Assembly: GCF_035621495.1 (NCBI RefSeq)
Contig: NZ_CP141821.1
Location: 1,268,760 to 1,332,759 of the forward strand
Length of the DNA stretch: 64,000 nt
Source: Thermococcus sp. SY098
GTDB lineage: Archaea; Methanobacteriota_B; Thermococci; Thermococcales; Thermococcaceae
Direction of reading: 5' to 3'
Positions 47,392 through 55,974 of this stretch are shown piece after piece (position 1 is the first letter of the stretch; every line of letters begins with the position of its first letter). The position numbers and the translations under genes are program-made. Below the pieces are notes generated by a model. That model did not search any database. It saw nothing but the letters and a program-made list of their open reading frames with translations, and was not told where the DNA came from.

Positions 47392-50142
47392 TTATCTGCG
47401 TCTTTTCATGTAAGTAGCAAGAATTGCCAAAACAACTAAAAAACCAAGCCCTATTCCAGCATACTTCAGGGTGTGTGCCTGCTTTATGTTTTCCTCAACT
47501 GGTATTTTTATGCTGTCCTCAAAAACGTAAACATTATCGTCTCCACTTTCTTTATCCCCAACTGCTCTCATCCTTATCTGGATGACATAAGTCTTCGGCA
47601 CTGCATCTTTATCTATGCTGAGCTCTACAACTCCCTCTCCACTCTGTCCAGGTTTTAGATTTCCAATGTAGTCAGTCCTCTTTGTTAATGTGAAAGGCTG
47701 GGAAGACTTCACGATGCCTTCAATCATCACACTGCTTGCTTTCTCTCCACCAACGTTTTTCACAGTGATGTAAACTTTTATTTCTTCACCTTGCATTGGA
47801 GTTTTGTCAAAGCGAACATTTTCAACAACAAGCTTTGGCTTTTCGTGGAGTATTATTGGAACATTCAGTACGATTTTCTGAGTGTTTCCAAGAGAGTCTT
47901 TATACTGAATCTCCACGGGAAGCCTATAGCTCCCTCCTTTTGCATCCTCATTAACGTTGATCCTAAAGACAGCATTTGCTGAATCTCCTTGCCTCAGCGT
48001 TCCAAGGTTTATTATCTGCTCGCTTGTGTCGCTAAGCTCAAAGGGGCTTTGGGGCTTCGGAATAAGAAGCACATACTTAGCCTCCCCACTTCCAATGTTC
48101 TCAACGCTTAAGCTTACCTCAACGTTGTGCATTCCTGGGTAAACTCTGCTCGGTGAAGTTGAGACCTTTGAAATTATGAGCTGCTCCTTTCCGAGAACAC
48201 TGATGCCAATTAAGCGCTCATCACTAATCTTTGAATCGTCTGGAGATGAAAGGTATTCAATGCCTATCCTCAATGGATAAATTCCATTTTCAAGTCTATT
48301 GTTTGCCTTTAAATGGAATGTCAACGTTACCTCTTGATTTGGAGCAATCTCTGGAACATACTTCACATTATCTTCTCCAATAGGCAAGAATGCATCAACA
48401 TTTCTCTTTGCAAGCTCTTTTAATATTTGGTTTAATGCCTCCTGAAGGTTCTCACTTATGGCTTGACTCCCTTGAATCGGCAGGTTTTGAAGCGATGAAA
48501 GGTCAACTTTTTTAATTTCTCCCTGAACTGGAACTTGAGTGGGAATTATTTTCAGTGCAAATGCCCTTGCATTTTCTTCTCCAACGTTTCTGAGCTTTAT
48601 CGTAAGAGTGAACTCATCTCCTGGGTCAACTTTCTTTGGCTCCATATCAATGCTTTCAATTTCTATGAATGCTTCCCTTTTTCTAAGCACCTGAACCGAG
48701 AACTCAAAGCTTTGGCTCTTTGAGTCCTTTGAATCCCCACTGTAGTAGGTGAGCTTTAGGGTTACAGGATAGCTTCCAGTCTCTGCATCTTCGCTCACAT
48801 GAAGTCTAAAAGTAAGTTCAACCTCATCATTTGGCTCAACAATCGCCCTATAGTATTGGTCAGTCCTATTGGCTACAAGAATTGGCGTTTTTGCTTCCAT
48901 TGGCAGATTGCTTTGAGGTAGCTGGGCATTCTGAATCTTCTGCTCTTCGATATTTAAAGAGCCTTTGGGTTCAATGGTTGCTAAAAAGTCTTTGGCAGTA
49001 TCTCCTCCCATGTTTTTAAGTTTTATTTTAACTTCAAAGTCTTCACCGGGATGAACTATTCTTGGCTTCTCAATGCTCTCAATTACGAACGATGCATCGT
49101 TATCCCTTGCTACAGTGATTCCAACAAAGTTGAAGCTCCGCATCTGCTGGATATTTTGCCCCACACTGAAGAAATAGATTACAGTTACATACAATGGATA
49201 AACACCAGGCTGGGCATTCTCATTAGCTTTGAACTTGAACTCCAGTGTTGCACTCTCCTTTCCATCAAGAAATTCGACATACTTTATTGAGGTATTTACC
49301 GACATTAAAGCAGACTGCACAACCCCGCTTTGGCTTAAAGCCTGAGCTAAAGCTTGTCCCGCTGAACTCTGATTTTCCCCACTTCCAACGTTCAGCATAA
49401 CCGGAGAGACCATGACGGTTATATATTTTGCTTTCAGCGCACCTTCATTCTTCAGATGAACCTTTACGGTAAATTCCTGCCCCGGATTCACACTTTTAGG
49501 AGCTTCTATGCTCGTGGTTATGAGTGCGGGTATCAGCGAAGCTTTCCACTCATATGGACCGCTTATGCTTATCCTTGCTCCGTTTGGGTATATCTCAAGC
49601 GCAGTTATGGTAACCTTTTGCCCATCAATGTTAAGCTCAATGGTCTCATTCTCGCCAATGTACGTAAATTGAGGAACTCTCATTGGCATTAGAATGTCTT
49701 CTTTGTTTATACCCAACTCAGGATGCTCATTAATTGTCTTAAAAACAGCATCTGCAATTTCTTCAGGAGAAGCTGTAGCAAGCCAAGCCAAAAACTGGGC
49801 GTAGGAGAGTGGATTCGTGGCATTGTAGCCGAGAGTTTCCGCCATCGCTCTCAGGAACTGTGGATCCTCCAGCAGGGACTGTATCTTACTGGGGTTTGGC
49901 ACATAGATCACGGTGTAGTTGGCATTGATTATTTTTCCATCTTTTATTATCACAAACATTGCCTTGTACTGATTCGTAAGATAGTCCTTCTGAACATCGT
50001 TCAGCGTGATTACGAGGGGACCAACTAAGATTGCATCCCCTTTATTTAAATATCCCTCAAAAAGCACAGTGTCCTGAGCCAAAGCCATGTTAAAAGTGGC
50101 CACGATAATCATTACACCTAATAACATTCCAAATTTTTTCAT
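47392..50142 (-). CDS. Large secreted CARDB/NEW3-repeat surface protein with C-terminal membrane anchor
   Basis: A 916-residue exported protein: signal peptide (MKKFGMLLGVMIIVATFNMALA), an N-terminal domain of about 200 residues, then five CARDB/NEW3-like immunoglobulin-type repeats. Their starts are recognisable as APKSVNPGQEFTVKVHLKNEG, KPRIVHPGEDFEVKIKLKNM, EPKKVDPGDEFTLTIKLRNV, SPSRVYPGMHNVEVSLSVEN and DKTPMQGEEIKVYITVKNVGG. The C terminus is one membrane helix and a KRRR tail. It overlaps the RND exporter gene by four bases (ATGA), so both are translated together and may form one surface complex. Confidence 0.86.
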   Translation of the reverse strand: MKKFGMLLGVMIIVATFNMALAQDTVLFEGYLNKGDAILVGPLVITLNDVQKDYLTNQYKAMFVIIKDGKIINANYTVIYVPNPSKIQSLLEDPQFLRAMAETLGYNATNPLSYAQFLAWLATASPEEIADAVFKTINEHPELGINKEDILMPMRVPQFTYIGENETIELNIDGQKVTITALEIYPNGARISISGPYEWKASLIPALITTSIEAPKSVNPGQEFTVKVHLKNEGALKAKYITVMVSPVMLNVGSGENQSSAGQALAQALSQSGVVQSALMSVNTSIKYVEFLDGKESATLEFKFKANENAQPGVYPLYVTVIYFFSVGQNIQQMRSFNFVGITVARDNDASFVIESIEKPRIVHPGEDFEVKIKLKNMGGDTAKDFLATIEPKGSLNIEEQKIQNAQLPQSNLPMEAKTPILVANRTDQYYRAIVEPNDEVELTFRLHVSEDAETGSYPVTLKLTYYSGDSKDSKSQSFEFSVQVLRKREAFIEIESIDMEPKKVDPGDEFTLTIKLRNVGEENARAFALKIIPTQVPVQGEIKKVDLSSLQNLPIQGSQAISENLQEALNQILKELAKRNVDAFLPIGEDNVKYVPEIAPNQEVTLTFHLKANNRLENGIYPLRIGIEYLSSPDDSKISDERLIGISVLGKEQLIISKVSTSPSRVYPGMHNVEVSLSVENIGSGEAKYVLLIPKPQSPFELSDTSEQIINLGTLRQGDSANAVFRINVNEDAKGGSYRLPVEIQYKDSLGNTQKIVLNVPIILHEKPKLVVENVRFDKTPMQGEEIKVYITVKNVGGEKASSVMIEGIVKSSQPFTLTKRTDYIGNLKPGQSGEGVVELSIDKDAVPKTYVIQIRMRAVGDKESGDDNVYVFEDSIKIPVEENIKQAHTLKYAGIGLGFLVVLAILATYMKRRR

Positions 50143-52397
50143 TTCTCTTCACCTCTTTTCTTTATTTGTTTACCGTAAAATATCTGAAGCAAAGCAGGGG
50201 TAACAAGATATGACGCCAGCATTGATGCAAATATTCCAAATGCAAGGGTTTTTCCAAAATCGTGCATAGGTGTGAGCTCACCAAAGAGTAAAGCCAAAAA
50301 TCCTCCAGCGGTTGTTAATGCACCGATGAAAATGCCAGGACCTACACTTTTAACAGCCGTAACAATCGGATAAGGATTGCCCTCTTCAAGCTCCTCCATA
50401 AATCTGTGGGTGAGATGCATCCCATAATCAACACCCAAACCAACAATCATTGAAATGGTCCCAGCCAGAACTTGGCTGAAAGGTATTCCAGCCCAGCCCA
50501 TAAAGCCAATTGTCCATAAAGCTCCAAGGAACATGGGAGTTGCCATTGCAATTGAAAGCTTCGCACTTCTAAAGAGCAGTATCACTATAAGCACTACGAG
50601 GAGAGTTCCATAGGTAGAGATTCTTTGAAGTTCAGTGTTTGTAAGCTTATCAAGTGCATAGTTAAGGTATGTATCTCCAGCCAATGAGACCTCAACCCCC
50701 GGAGGGAATTCTGAATTCTGGATTTCCTCTTCAAAAGCTCGTATGATTTTCCTGAACTCGTCCTGACTAACCCCCATGAAGTTTCCCTTGAAGCGAATTA
50801 GAGTCATGGAGTAATCAGAGCTAACGAGAGGTGTTCCTTGATATCCTTCAAGAGCTTGCTGTACCTTTTCCTTATCCTCTGGAATGTAGCCATATTTCTT
50901 GATCACAATATCAGCTATGCTATCAGCCTCTACGGCATTATTATAATAGGAATCCGAGAGAACACTTTGCTCAAAAATATAGATTGCTTTTACGACATTC
51001 GGATCCCTAACATCATCAGCCTTTACGAGGACATCAAGCTCGTCTTCACCTCCAAATTCATACCTAACATCGTTCATGACTTGGATTTCAGGGATGTTCT
51101 GGGGTATCATTTTTTCAAATCTCACTTCTGTTGTTACCATTGTGAGACCATAACCAAAGAACAGTGTTATAACAAAAACCAAAGCCAAAAATTTCCATGG
51201 ATTGTCTCTAACTGTTTTCCCCATCAATTCAAAGACCTTTGCTATGAATCCAGAGTGGGATCTTGTTTCTGGTATTTCATAGTGTCCAGTAATGAGTTTT
51301 CTCAAGTCCTCCTCAAGGATTATGATTGCCGGAGTTATAACAACAGCATTAAGTGCCGCAAGTCCAAGACCCATGATAAGGGCCAAGCTGAGTCTCCTAA
51401 GTCCAGGAAGAACTGAAATGCTGAGAGCAGAGAAACCGGCTATTGTTGTAAGTGCCGCCCCAAGTAGGGCTTTACCGGTCTCAGCTATAGACTCTTCCGC
51501 AGCTTCCTCTATACTCCTCCCTTTTTTCCTTTCTTCATAATACCTGTTTGTTACATGAACCCCATAATCGATACCCATACCAACCAGCATTGCCCCGACA
51601 GTTGTGGTTTCAATATCAAGGGGGATCCTCAAAATTCCCATGAATCCAAGGGTCATTATAACCCCAAATATCAGGGGTATTAACGGAATAACTGCTTTTA
51701 TTGGAGAACGGTAGAAATAAAGGAGTAAGGAAGCAACAAAGAGAAATGCTATCGCCATAGTCAAATACATGTCATGCTGCATGAATAGGAGAAATTTATA
51801 CAGTATCCCAACCGTCCCAGTCTGGACAACCTCAACATTCTGGGGAAATTTAACACTATCAATATCATTTTGGATTTCATTGTAAACCCTAACCAAAGCT
51901 TGAGTATTCTTCTCTCTGTTCATTGTGGCGATTATCAGAGTAGTGGTGTAGTCCGAGCTTATAAACTGATTTCTAACTCCTTCAGGGAGCATATTAAGAA
52001 CGAATTTGGATTCTTCCATATTCTTCGGCAACCTTCCAAGAACATTTATGTAAACATCAGCAATGCTCATTGTGTTGGTTATATACTCATGCCGCCTCAA
52101 TTTTTGCTCAAGGTCATAGATTCCTTGAATAACCTGTGGATCCCTAATATCATAAACTCCCCCTTCTTTAATATCCTTAATCTTGACAACAACTATCAAA
52201 ACCTCATTACTTTGAAACTCATTCTGAACAGTGAAGTAATCCTGAACAGCCGGCAAATTTTCTGGAAGCTGATTTGCCAGATTGGTTTCAAATTTAAGCT
52301 GAGTTATGCCATAGAAGGAGACAACTAAGAGGAACACCGCCACCAATCCAAAGGCAATTCTGTATTCCACTATTATTTTTGCAAGTTTCTTGAGCAT
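50139..52397 (-). CDS. RND/MMPL superfamily transporter
   Basis: A 752-residue membrane protein with twelve predicted helices and two large extracellular loops, the duplicated MMPL/SSD layout. Each half has the conserved sequence GMGIDYGVHVTNRYYEERKK or GLGVDYGMHLTHRFMEELEE, corresponding to the proton-relay region. It is likely a lipid or hydrophobe exporter or hopanoid/SecDF-like transporter. ATG 52397 follows GGTGAGAG. A 24-bp palindrome overlaps its promoter and leader, implying repression. It is coupled to the CARDB protein gene. Confidence 0.9.
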   Translation of the reverse strand: MLKKLAKIIVEYRIAFGLVAVFLLVVSFYGITQLKFETNLANQLPENLPAVQDYFTVQNEFQSNEVLIVVVKIKDIKEGGVYDIRDPQVIQGIYDLEQKLRRHEYITNTMSIADVYINVLGRLPKNMEESKFVLNMLPEGVRNQFISSDYTTTLIIATMNREKNTQALVRVYNEIQNDIDSVKFPQNVEVVQTGTVGILYKFLLFMQHDMYLTMAIAFLFVASLLLYFYRSPIKAVIPLIPLIFGVIMTLGFMGILRIPLDIETTTVGAMLVGMGIDYGVHVTNRYYEERKKGRSIEEAAEESIAETGKALLGAALTTIAGFSALSISVLPGLRRLSLALIMGLGLAALNAVVITPAIIILEEDLRKLITGHYEIPETRSHSGFIAKVFELMGKTVRDNPWKFLALVFVITLFFGYGLTMVTTEVRFEKMIPQNIPEIQVMNDVRYEFGGEDELDVLVKADDVRDPNVVKAIYIFEQSVLSDSYYNNAVEADSIADIVIKKYGYIPEDKEKVQQALEGYQGTPLVSSDYSMTLIRFKGNFMGVSQDEFRKIIRAFEEEIQNSEFPPGVEVSLAGDTYLNYALDKLTNTELQRISTYGTLLVVLIVILLFRSAKLSIAMATPMFLGALWTIGFMGWAGIPFSQVLAGTISMIVGLGVDYGMHLTHRFMEELEEGNPYPIVTAVKSVGPGIFIGALTTAGGFLALLFGELTPMHDFGKTLAFGIFASMLASYLVTPALLQIFYGKQIKKRGEEK

Positions 52398-52407
52398 ATC
52401 TCTCACC

Positions 52408-52431
52408 AACTTTCGGAAATTTCCGAAAGTT
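52408..52431. promoter_or_regulatory. Perfect 24-bp palindrome (operator) at the RND operon promoter
   Basis: AACTTTCGGAAATTTCCGAAAGTT equals its own reverse complement. It lies directly downstream of a TATA box (52431-52438, minus strand) and ends next to the ribosome site of the RND gene, so a dimer bound here would block transcription of the exporter operon. The divergent operon on the other side encodes a GbsR-like regulator, an obvious candidate repressor. Confidence 0.75.
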
Positions 52432-52438
52432 TTATATG
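52431..52438 (-). promoter_or_regulatory. TATA box of the RND exporter operon
   Basis: On the minus strand this reads ATATAAAA, directly abutting the 24-bp palindrome. The start codon is 34 bases downstream, which fits a very short leader. Confidence 0.55.
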
Positions 52439-52471
52439 TATGAAAATTTAAAAATCTTTTGGTGATCATTG

Positions 52472-52699
52472 ATGATTGCCTTTATCTTAATTACAACTAA
52501 AACCGGAAAGGAGAATGAAGTTGCAAAGAATCTCAAGAAAATTCCGGAGGTTAAAGAGGTGTACACTCTTTATGGGAACTACGACGTCATCGCCAAAGTG
52601 GAAGTTGAAAATCTGCAAAGATTAAACGAGCTTGGAAACGAAATCTTAAAAGAGAATAAAGGAATTTTATATACCGAAACTCTAATCTGTGCGAGGTGA
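52472..52699 (+). CDS. Stand-alone RAM (Lrp ligand-binding) domain protein
   Basis: A 75-residue RAM-only protein, MIAFILITTKTGKENEVAKN, VKEVYTLYGNYDVIAKVEVE, without a DNA-binding part. It is a clear paralogue of the protein at 15040-15267. GGTGATC precedes ATG 52472. The GbsR-like gene starts five bases downstream of its stop, so the two are co-transcribed, away from the RND exporter. Confidence 0.87.
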   Translation: MIAFILITTKTGKENEVAKNLKKIPEVKEVYTLYGNYDVIAKVEVENLQRLNELGNEILKENKGILYTETLICAR

Positions 52700-52704
52700 T
52701 CCTG

Positions 52705-53232
52705 TTGGGGATTGAGGAGGCAAGAAGGATTATGATGAATCACTTTGCAAACGCCGCAAGAAGGTTTGGACTAAGCGAGCTCTATGGGTACATCTATGGG
52801 GTTTTGTTCTTTGCAGATGAACCGCTAAGCTTAGGAGAAATTGCGGAAAAGACAGGATACTCTATTTCTCATGTAAGTTCCGCCTTAAAGCTCCTTGAAA
52901 GTGTTGGCTTAGTTACAAGGATTAAAAAGCCAGGAGACAAAAAAGCATACTTCACAGCAATAAAGAATCTGAAAGAATGGAGAAAAGCTGCATATTACAA
53001 CAAGCTTCTTGAAGATGTACGACAAACAAGGGTAAACGTCCAAAAAGCTCTTGAAGAAATTAAAGAAGACAGAAGTGAAGAAGCCGAGAAAATAAGAGAA
53101 AAGCTGAAATTTATGCTTAAAAGAAATGAGATAACAGAGAAAATTATAAAATTGCTCGTAAGGAGTGATGAAGAGAGGCTCCTCGAAAAATTAATCCTCT
53201 GCCTGCATGAACTTGAGAATGAAAGAGCTTAA
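52705..53232 (+). CDS. GbsR/MarR-like transcriptional regulator
   Basis: About 175 residues with a winged helix-turn-helix near the N terminus: EPLSLGEIAEKTGYSISHVSSALKLLESVGLV is the helix-turn-helix, followed by the wing RIKKPGDKKAYFTA. The C-terminal half is a long coiled-coil-like helical dimerisation region. This matches GbsR-type MarR-superfamily regulators. TTG 52705 is chosen because GAGGTGATC lies five bases before it. It is the likely protein binding the palindrome 52408-52431 and so the regulator of the RND operon. Confidence 0.82.
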   Translation: MGIEEARRIMMNHFANAARRFGLSELYGYIYGVLFFADEPLSLGEIAEKTGYSISHVSSALKLLESVGLVTRIKKPGDKKAYFTAIKNLKEWRKAAYYNKLLEDVRQTRVNVQKALEEIKEDRSEEAEKIREKLKFMLKRNEITEKIIKLLVRSDEERLLEKLILCLHELENERA

Positions 53233-53265
53233 AAAGGAAAGCGAGAAAACCATGCAGGTGATTAA

Positions 53266-53772
53266 ATGAATCCACTGTTTGAGGCACTTTGGTACATTCT
53301 CCCAGCATATTTCGCAAATGCATCCCCTGTGATATTTAAAGGGAAGACTCCAATGGACTTTGGTAAGAAGTTCATTGATGGAAAGCGTCTATTAGGGGAT
53401 GGAAAAACCTGGAGAGGGTTCTTCGGAGGACTATTCACAGGTATTTTTATAAGCATTATCCAATATCACATAACCCCAAGCTTCTATGGCTCCTTTGTTG
53501 TGGCATTAAAACTAGGATTTGCCCTTTCTTTAGGAGCCCTTGTTGGTGATTTAATTGGAAGTTTTGTGAAGAGAAGAGTAGGAATGGAGAGAGGTTATCC
53601 CGCTGTGGGATTGGACCAGTGGGGGTTTTTAATCACAGCCCTAATTTTTGCATATCCTATAAAGACACTCTCAACTGGGCAAGTTTTGTTTTTACTGGCA
53701 GTTACGCCTTTTATTCACTGGTTTGCCAACGTATTTGCATATAAAATGGGATGGAAAAGTGTTCCCTGGTAG
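53266..53772 (+). CDS. carS: CDP-archaeol synthase (CarS)
   Basis: A 168-residue membrane enzyme that makes CDP-archaeol from CTP and the unsaturated archaetidic acid precursor, the activated intermediate of archaeal phospholipids. The family sequence YILPAYFANASPVIFKGK and GKRLLGDGKTWRGFFGG is present, with several helices and the C-terminal HWFANVFAYKMG. AGGTGATT-type ribosome site precedes the ATG. Confidence 0.94.
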   Translation: MNPLFEALWYILPAYFANASPVIFKGKTPMDFGKKFIDGKRLLGDGKTWRGFFGGLFTGIFISIIQYHITPSFYGSFVVALKLGFALSLGALVGDLIGSFVKRRVGMERGYPAVGLDQWGFLITALIFAYPIKTLSTGQVLFLLAVTPFIHWFANVFAYKMGWKSVPW

Positions 53773-53822
53773 TGCCATAAATCTTTTTATAAAAAGAAAT
53801 TATTAAATTTCTTGGTGATAGC

Positions 53823-54086
53823 ATGAAGGTTAAAGTAAAATATTTTGCTCGCTTCAGAGAGCTTGCTGGAGTTAGCGAGGAAATTGTAGAGCTCCCTGAC
53901 GGGGCTAAAGTTAAAGATCTCATTAAAATCATAAAAGGGAGACATCCAAAGTTCAAAGATGAGGTTTTTGAACAAAGTGAGGATGCTGACGTTAACGTGT
54001 CAAGAAACGGGAGCTACGTGAACTTTGACGAAGAATTAAAAGATGGAGATGTTGTTGCTCTCTTCCCGCCAGCGAGCGGTGGTTGA
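53823..54086 (+). CDS. MoaD/ThiS-type sulfur carrier (ubiquitin-like)
   Basis: An 87-residue beta-grasp protein ending in the Gly-Gly tail PPASGG that is activated by adenylation. Sequence MKVKVKYFARFRELAGVSEE is typical of the MoaD family. It should be charged by the E1-like protein encoded one base downstream, and deliver sulfur to molybdopterin synthase (MoaE is encoded at 58840-59274) or act as a SAMP-type protein modifier. Confidence 0.9.
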   Translation: MKVKVKYFARFRELAGVSEEIVELPDGAKVKDLIKIIKGRHPKFKDEVFEQSEDADVNVSRNGSYVNFDEELKDGDVVALFPPASGG

Positions 54087-54087
54087 G

Positions 54088-54786
54088 ATGCTAACCGAAA
54101 GAGAACTTGAGAGGTATGATAGACAAATCAGGATTTTTGGAGTGGAAAGTCAAGAAAAGCTCAAAAAGGCTAAAGTAGCTGTTGTTGGTGTTGGAGGGCT
54201 TGGAAGTCCAGTTGCCTATTATTTAGCTGCAGCGGGTGTTGGGACTTTACTCTTAATTGATGAGCAAACACCAGAGCTGAGCAACTTAAACAGACAGATA
54301 CTCCACTGGGAGGAGGACATAGATAAAAATCCCAAGCCCCTCTCAGCTAAATGGAAGCTTGAAAGGTTCAATTCAGACATAAAAGTTGAAACATTTGTAG
54401 GAAAGCTTACAAGAGAGAATATTGAAGGAGTTCTGGATGATGTAGACGTTATAGTTGATTGTTTGGATAATTTTGAAACAAGGTACCTTTTGGATGAGTT
54501 TGCCCATAAGAGAGGAATTCCGTTGGTTCATGGGGCAGTTGAAGGAATGTTCGGACAAGTTACAACCATAATCCCTGGAAAGACAAAATGTCTGAGGGAA
54601 ATATTCCCAAAGCCGCCAAAGAAAAAAGAAAAGTTCCCAATTTTAGGGGCAACTGCTGGAGTTGTTGGAACCATCCAAGCAGCTGAAGTCATTAAGCTGA
54701 TTACAGGCTATGGGGAGCCATTAGCAAACAAGTTATTGATAGTTGATTTGGCACATGGAAGCTTTGAAGTTCTCAACTTAGATTAA
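54088..54786 (+). CDS. MoeB/ThiF/UbaA-type E1-like adenylyltransferase
   Basis: A 232-residue adenylating enzyme for the Gly-Gly tail of a sulfur carrier. ATP-binding motif VAVVGVGGLGSPVAYYLAAAG, ERYDRQIRIFG at the N terminus and DCLDNFETRYLLDE are the family signatures. Only two cysteines are visible (VDCLDNF and KTKCLREI), and the CxxC pairs that usually bind zinc are absent. ATG 54088 follows GGTGGTTGAG and is one base after the MoaD-like gene stop, so the two form a couple. Confidence 0.88.
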   Translation: MLTERELERYDRQIRIFGVESQEKLKKAKVAVVGVGGLGSPVAYYLAAAGVGTLLLIDEQTPELSNLNRQILHWEEDIDKNPKPLSAKWKLERFNSDIKVETFVGKLTRENIEGVLDDVDVIVDCLDNFETRYLLDEFAHKRGIPLVHGAVEGMFGQVTTIIPGKTKCLREIFPKPPKKKEKFPILGATAGVVGTIQAAEVIKLITGYGEPLANKLLIVDLAHGSFEVLNLD

Positions 54787-55721
54787 GCCCTATAGGATAC
54801 AGGCTTTTTCACATTCTTTTTCACGTTAATATCTTTAACGACGAATTCTTCATACTCCCTACCAGTTTCAAAAACTTCAACTGTTCTTCCCTGAGGGTCT
54901 TTCGTTAAGATTTTAATTTCCATATTGTATGCTACTCTCCCACCAATGAGATTTCCATTTCTAAATTTAACCTCCAGAATCCCCTTGCTGACGTTAAATG
55001 TTACGTTTGTATCTTTAAAGCCAATGAAAAACCTCGCCAGTTGAGTTAAGTCCTCTGTTGTTACGTTGTAGTAAAAAATCTGAGTGCCGTTCTCAATGGT
55101 TTTATTAAATGGCTCTTTTTGAAGGTATTTTTCGACAAAGCTAACAACATTATATCCCCAGGTTAAGTTTAGGACAGCCTTGGGGGGAAGTATAAAACTC
55201 TCATTTGTGAGCTTTTTCCATACACCGTTTGAGTACAAATAAACCTCTCCATCCTTAATGATCTCCCTTGTAAATGTCGTTGCACCGCTGGGAAAAGTTG
55301 TTGTAGTCGTGTTTATGTCAGCTTCCTTATTTATCAAATCCACATAACCTACTTTCTTTGAAGTTATACTGACCTCACCAGCGTTAAAAGTAAGGTTTCC
55401 TTGCTTAATCTTGACGTCAAGAGTTACGCTTACGTTTTCAAGATACGTAAACTGTTTAATTTTCCTTAAGTTATTCAACAGCTCTTCACGAGAATAAATC
55501 CTCGGTTGTATTTGTGTTTTAGTTTGGGTTATTGTTTCTGAGGGAGATGAAGTTGTGGTTGTTGGTATATTTGTTATACTCGTCGAAGATGTCATTGTCT
55601 GAGGCTGAGTTGTTGAAGTTTGGGCAGTTGTTGAGGTTGTAGAGGTGGATTTACCACCAATACAGCCAGCAACTAAACCAACCGCAAGTATTCCGACCAA
55701 CAAAATTCCCAGCTTTTTCAT
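54783..55721 (-). CDS. Secreted lipoprotein with a Ser/Thr-rich linker
   Basis: A 312-residue lipoprotein: signal peptide MKKLGILLVGILAVGLVAGC with lipobox Cys20, then a Ser/Thr/Pro-rich stalk (~residues 22-70) probably glycosylated, and a beta-rich globular domain of about 240 residues with many Asn-x-Ser/Thr sites. The globular part is not recognised; it resembles outer-membrane lipoprotein-like beta barrels with strand patterns such as NVSVTLDVKIKQGNLTF. It overlaps the convergent E1-like gene by four bases. Confidence 0.78.
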   Translation of the reverse strand: MKKLGILLVGILAVGLVAGCIGGKSTSTTSTTAQTSTTQPQTMTSSTSITNIPTTTTSSPSETITQTKTQIQPRIYSREELLNNLRKIKQFTYLENVSVTLDVKIKQGNLTFNAGEVSITSKKVGYVDLINKEADINTTTTTFPSGATTFTREIIKDGEVYLYSNGVWKKLTNESFILPPKAVLNLTWGYNVVSFVEKYLQKEPFNKTIENGTQIFYYNVTTEDLTQLARFFIGFKDTNVTFNVSKGILEVKFRNGNLIGGRVAYNMEIKILTKDPQGRTVEVFETGREYEEFVVKDINVKKNVKKPVSYRA

Positions 55722-55974
55722 TCCTTTGCCCCCAAATATTTTTTAGTTTGTTCTTTACAATGGAAGGAATAAGCTATTGGAGCTTTATATTATTTTCCAG
55801 ATACTCTCAACTTCATAAATGGGCAAAAGATAAATCACAATTAGTCTTAACAATTTAGGAAAATCCAAGCCAAAAGGATATATACCCCATATCCAGACTG
55901 GAATGACTGATGCTTTGTAATTAGGGATTAACTTTTTAGGGGATGATCTCAAATTAATCATTAAGGTGGAATTA

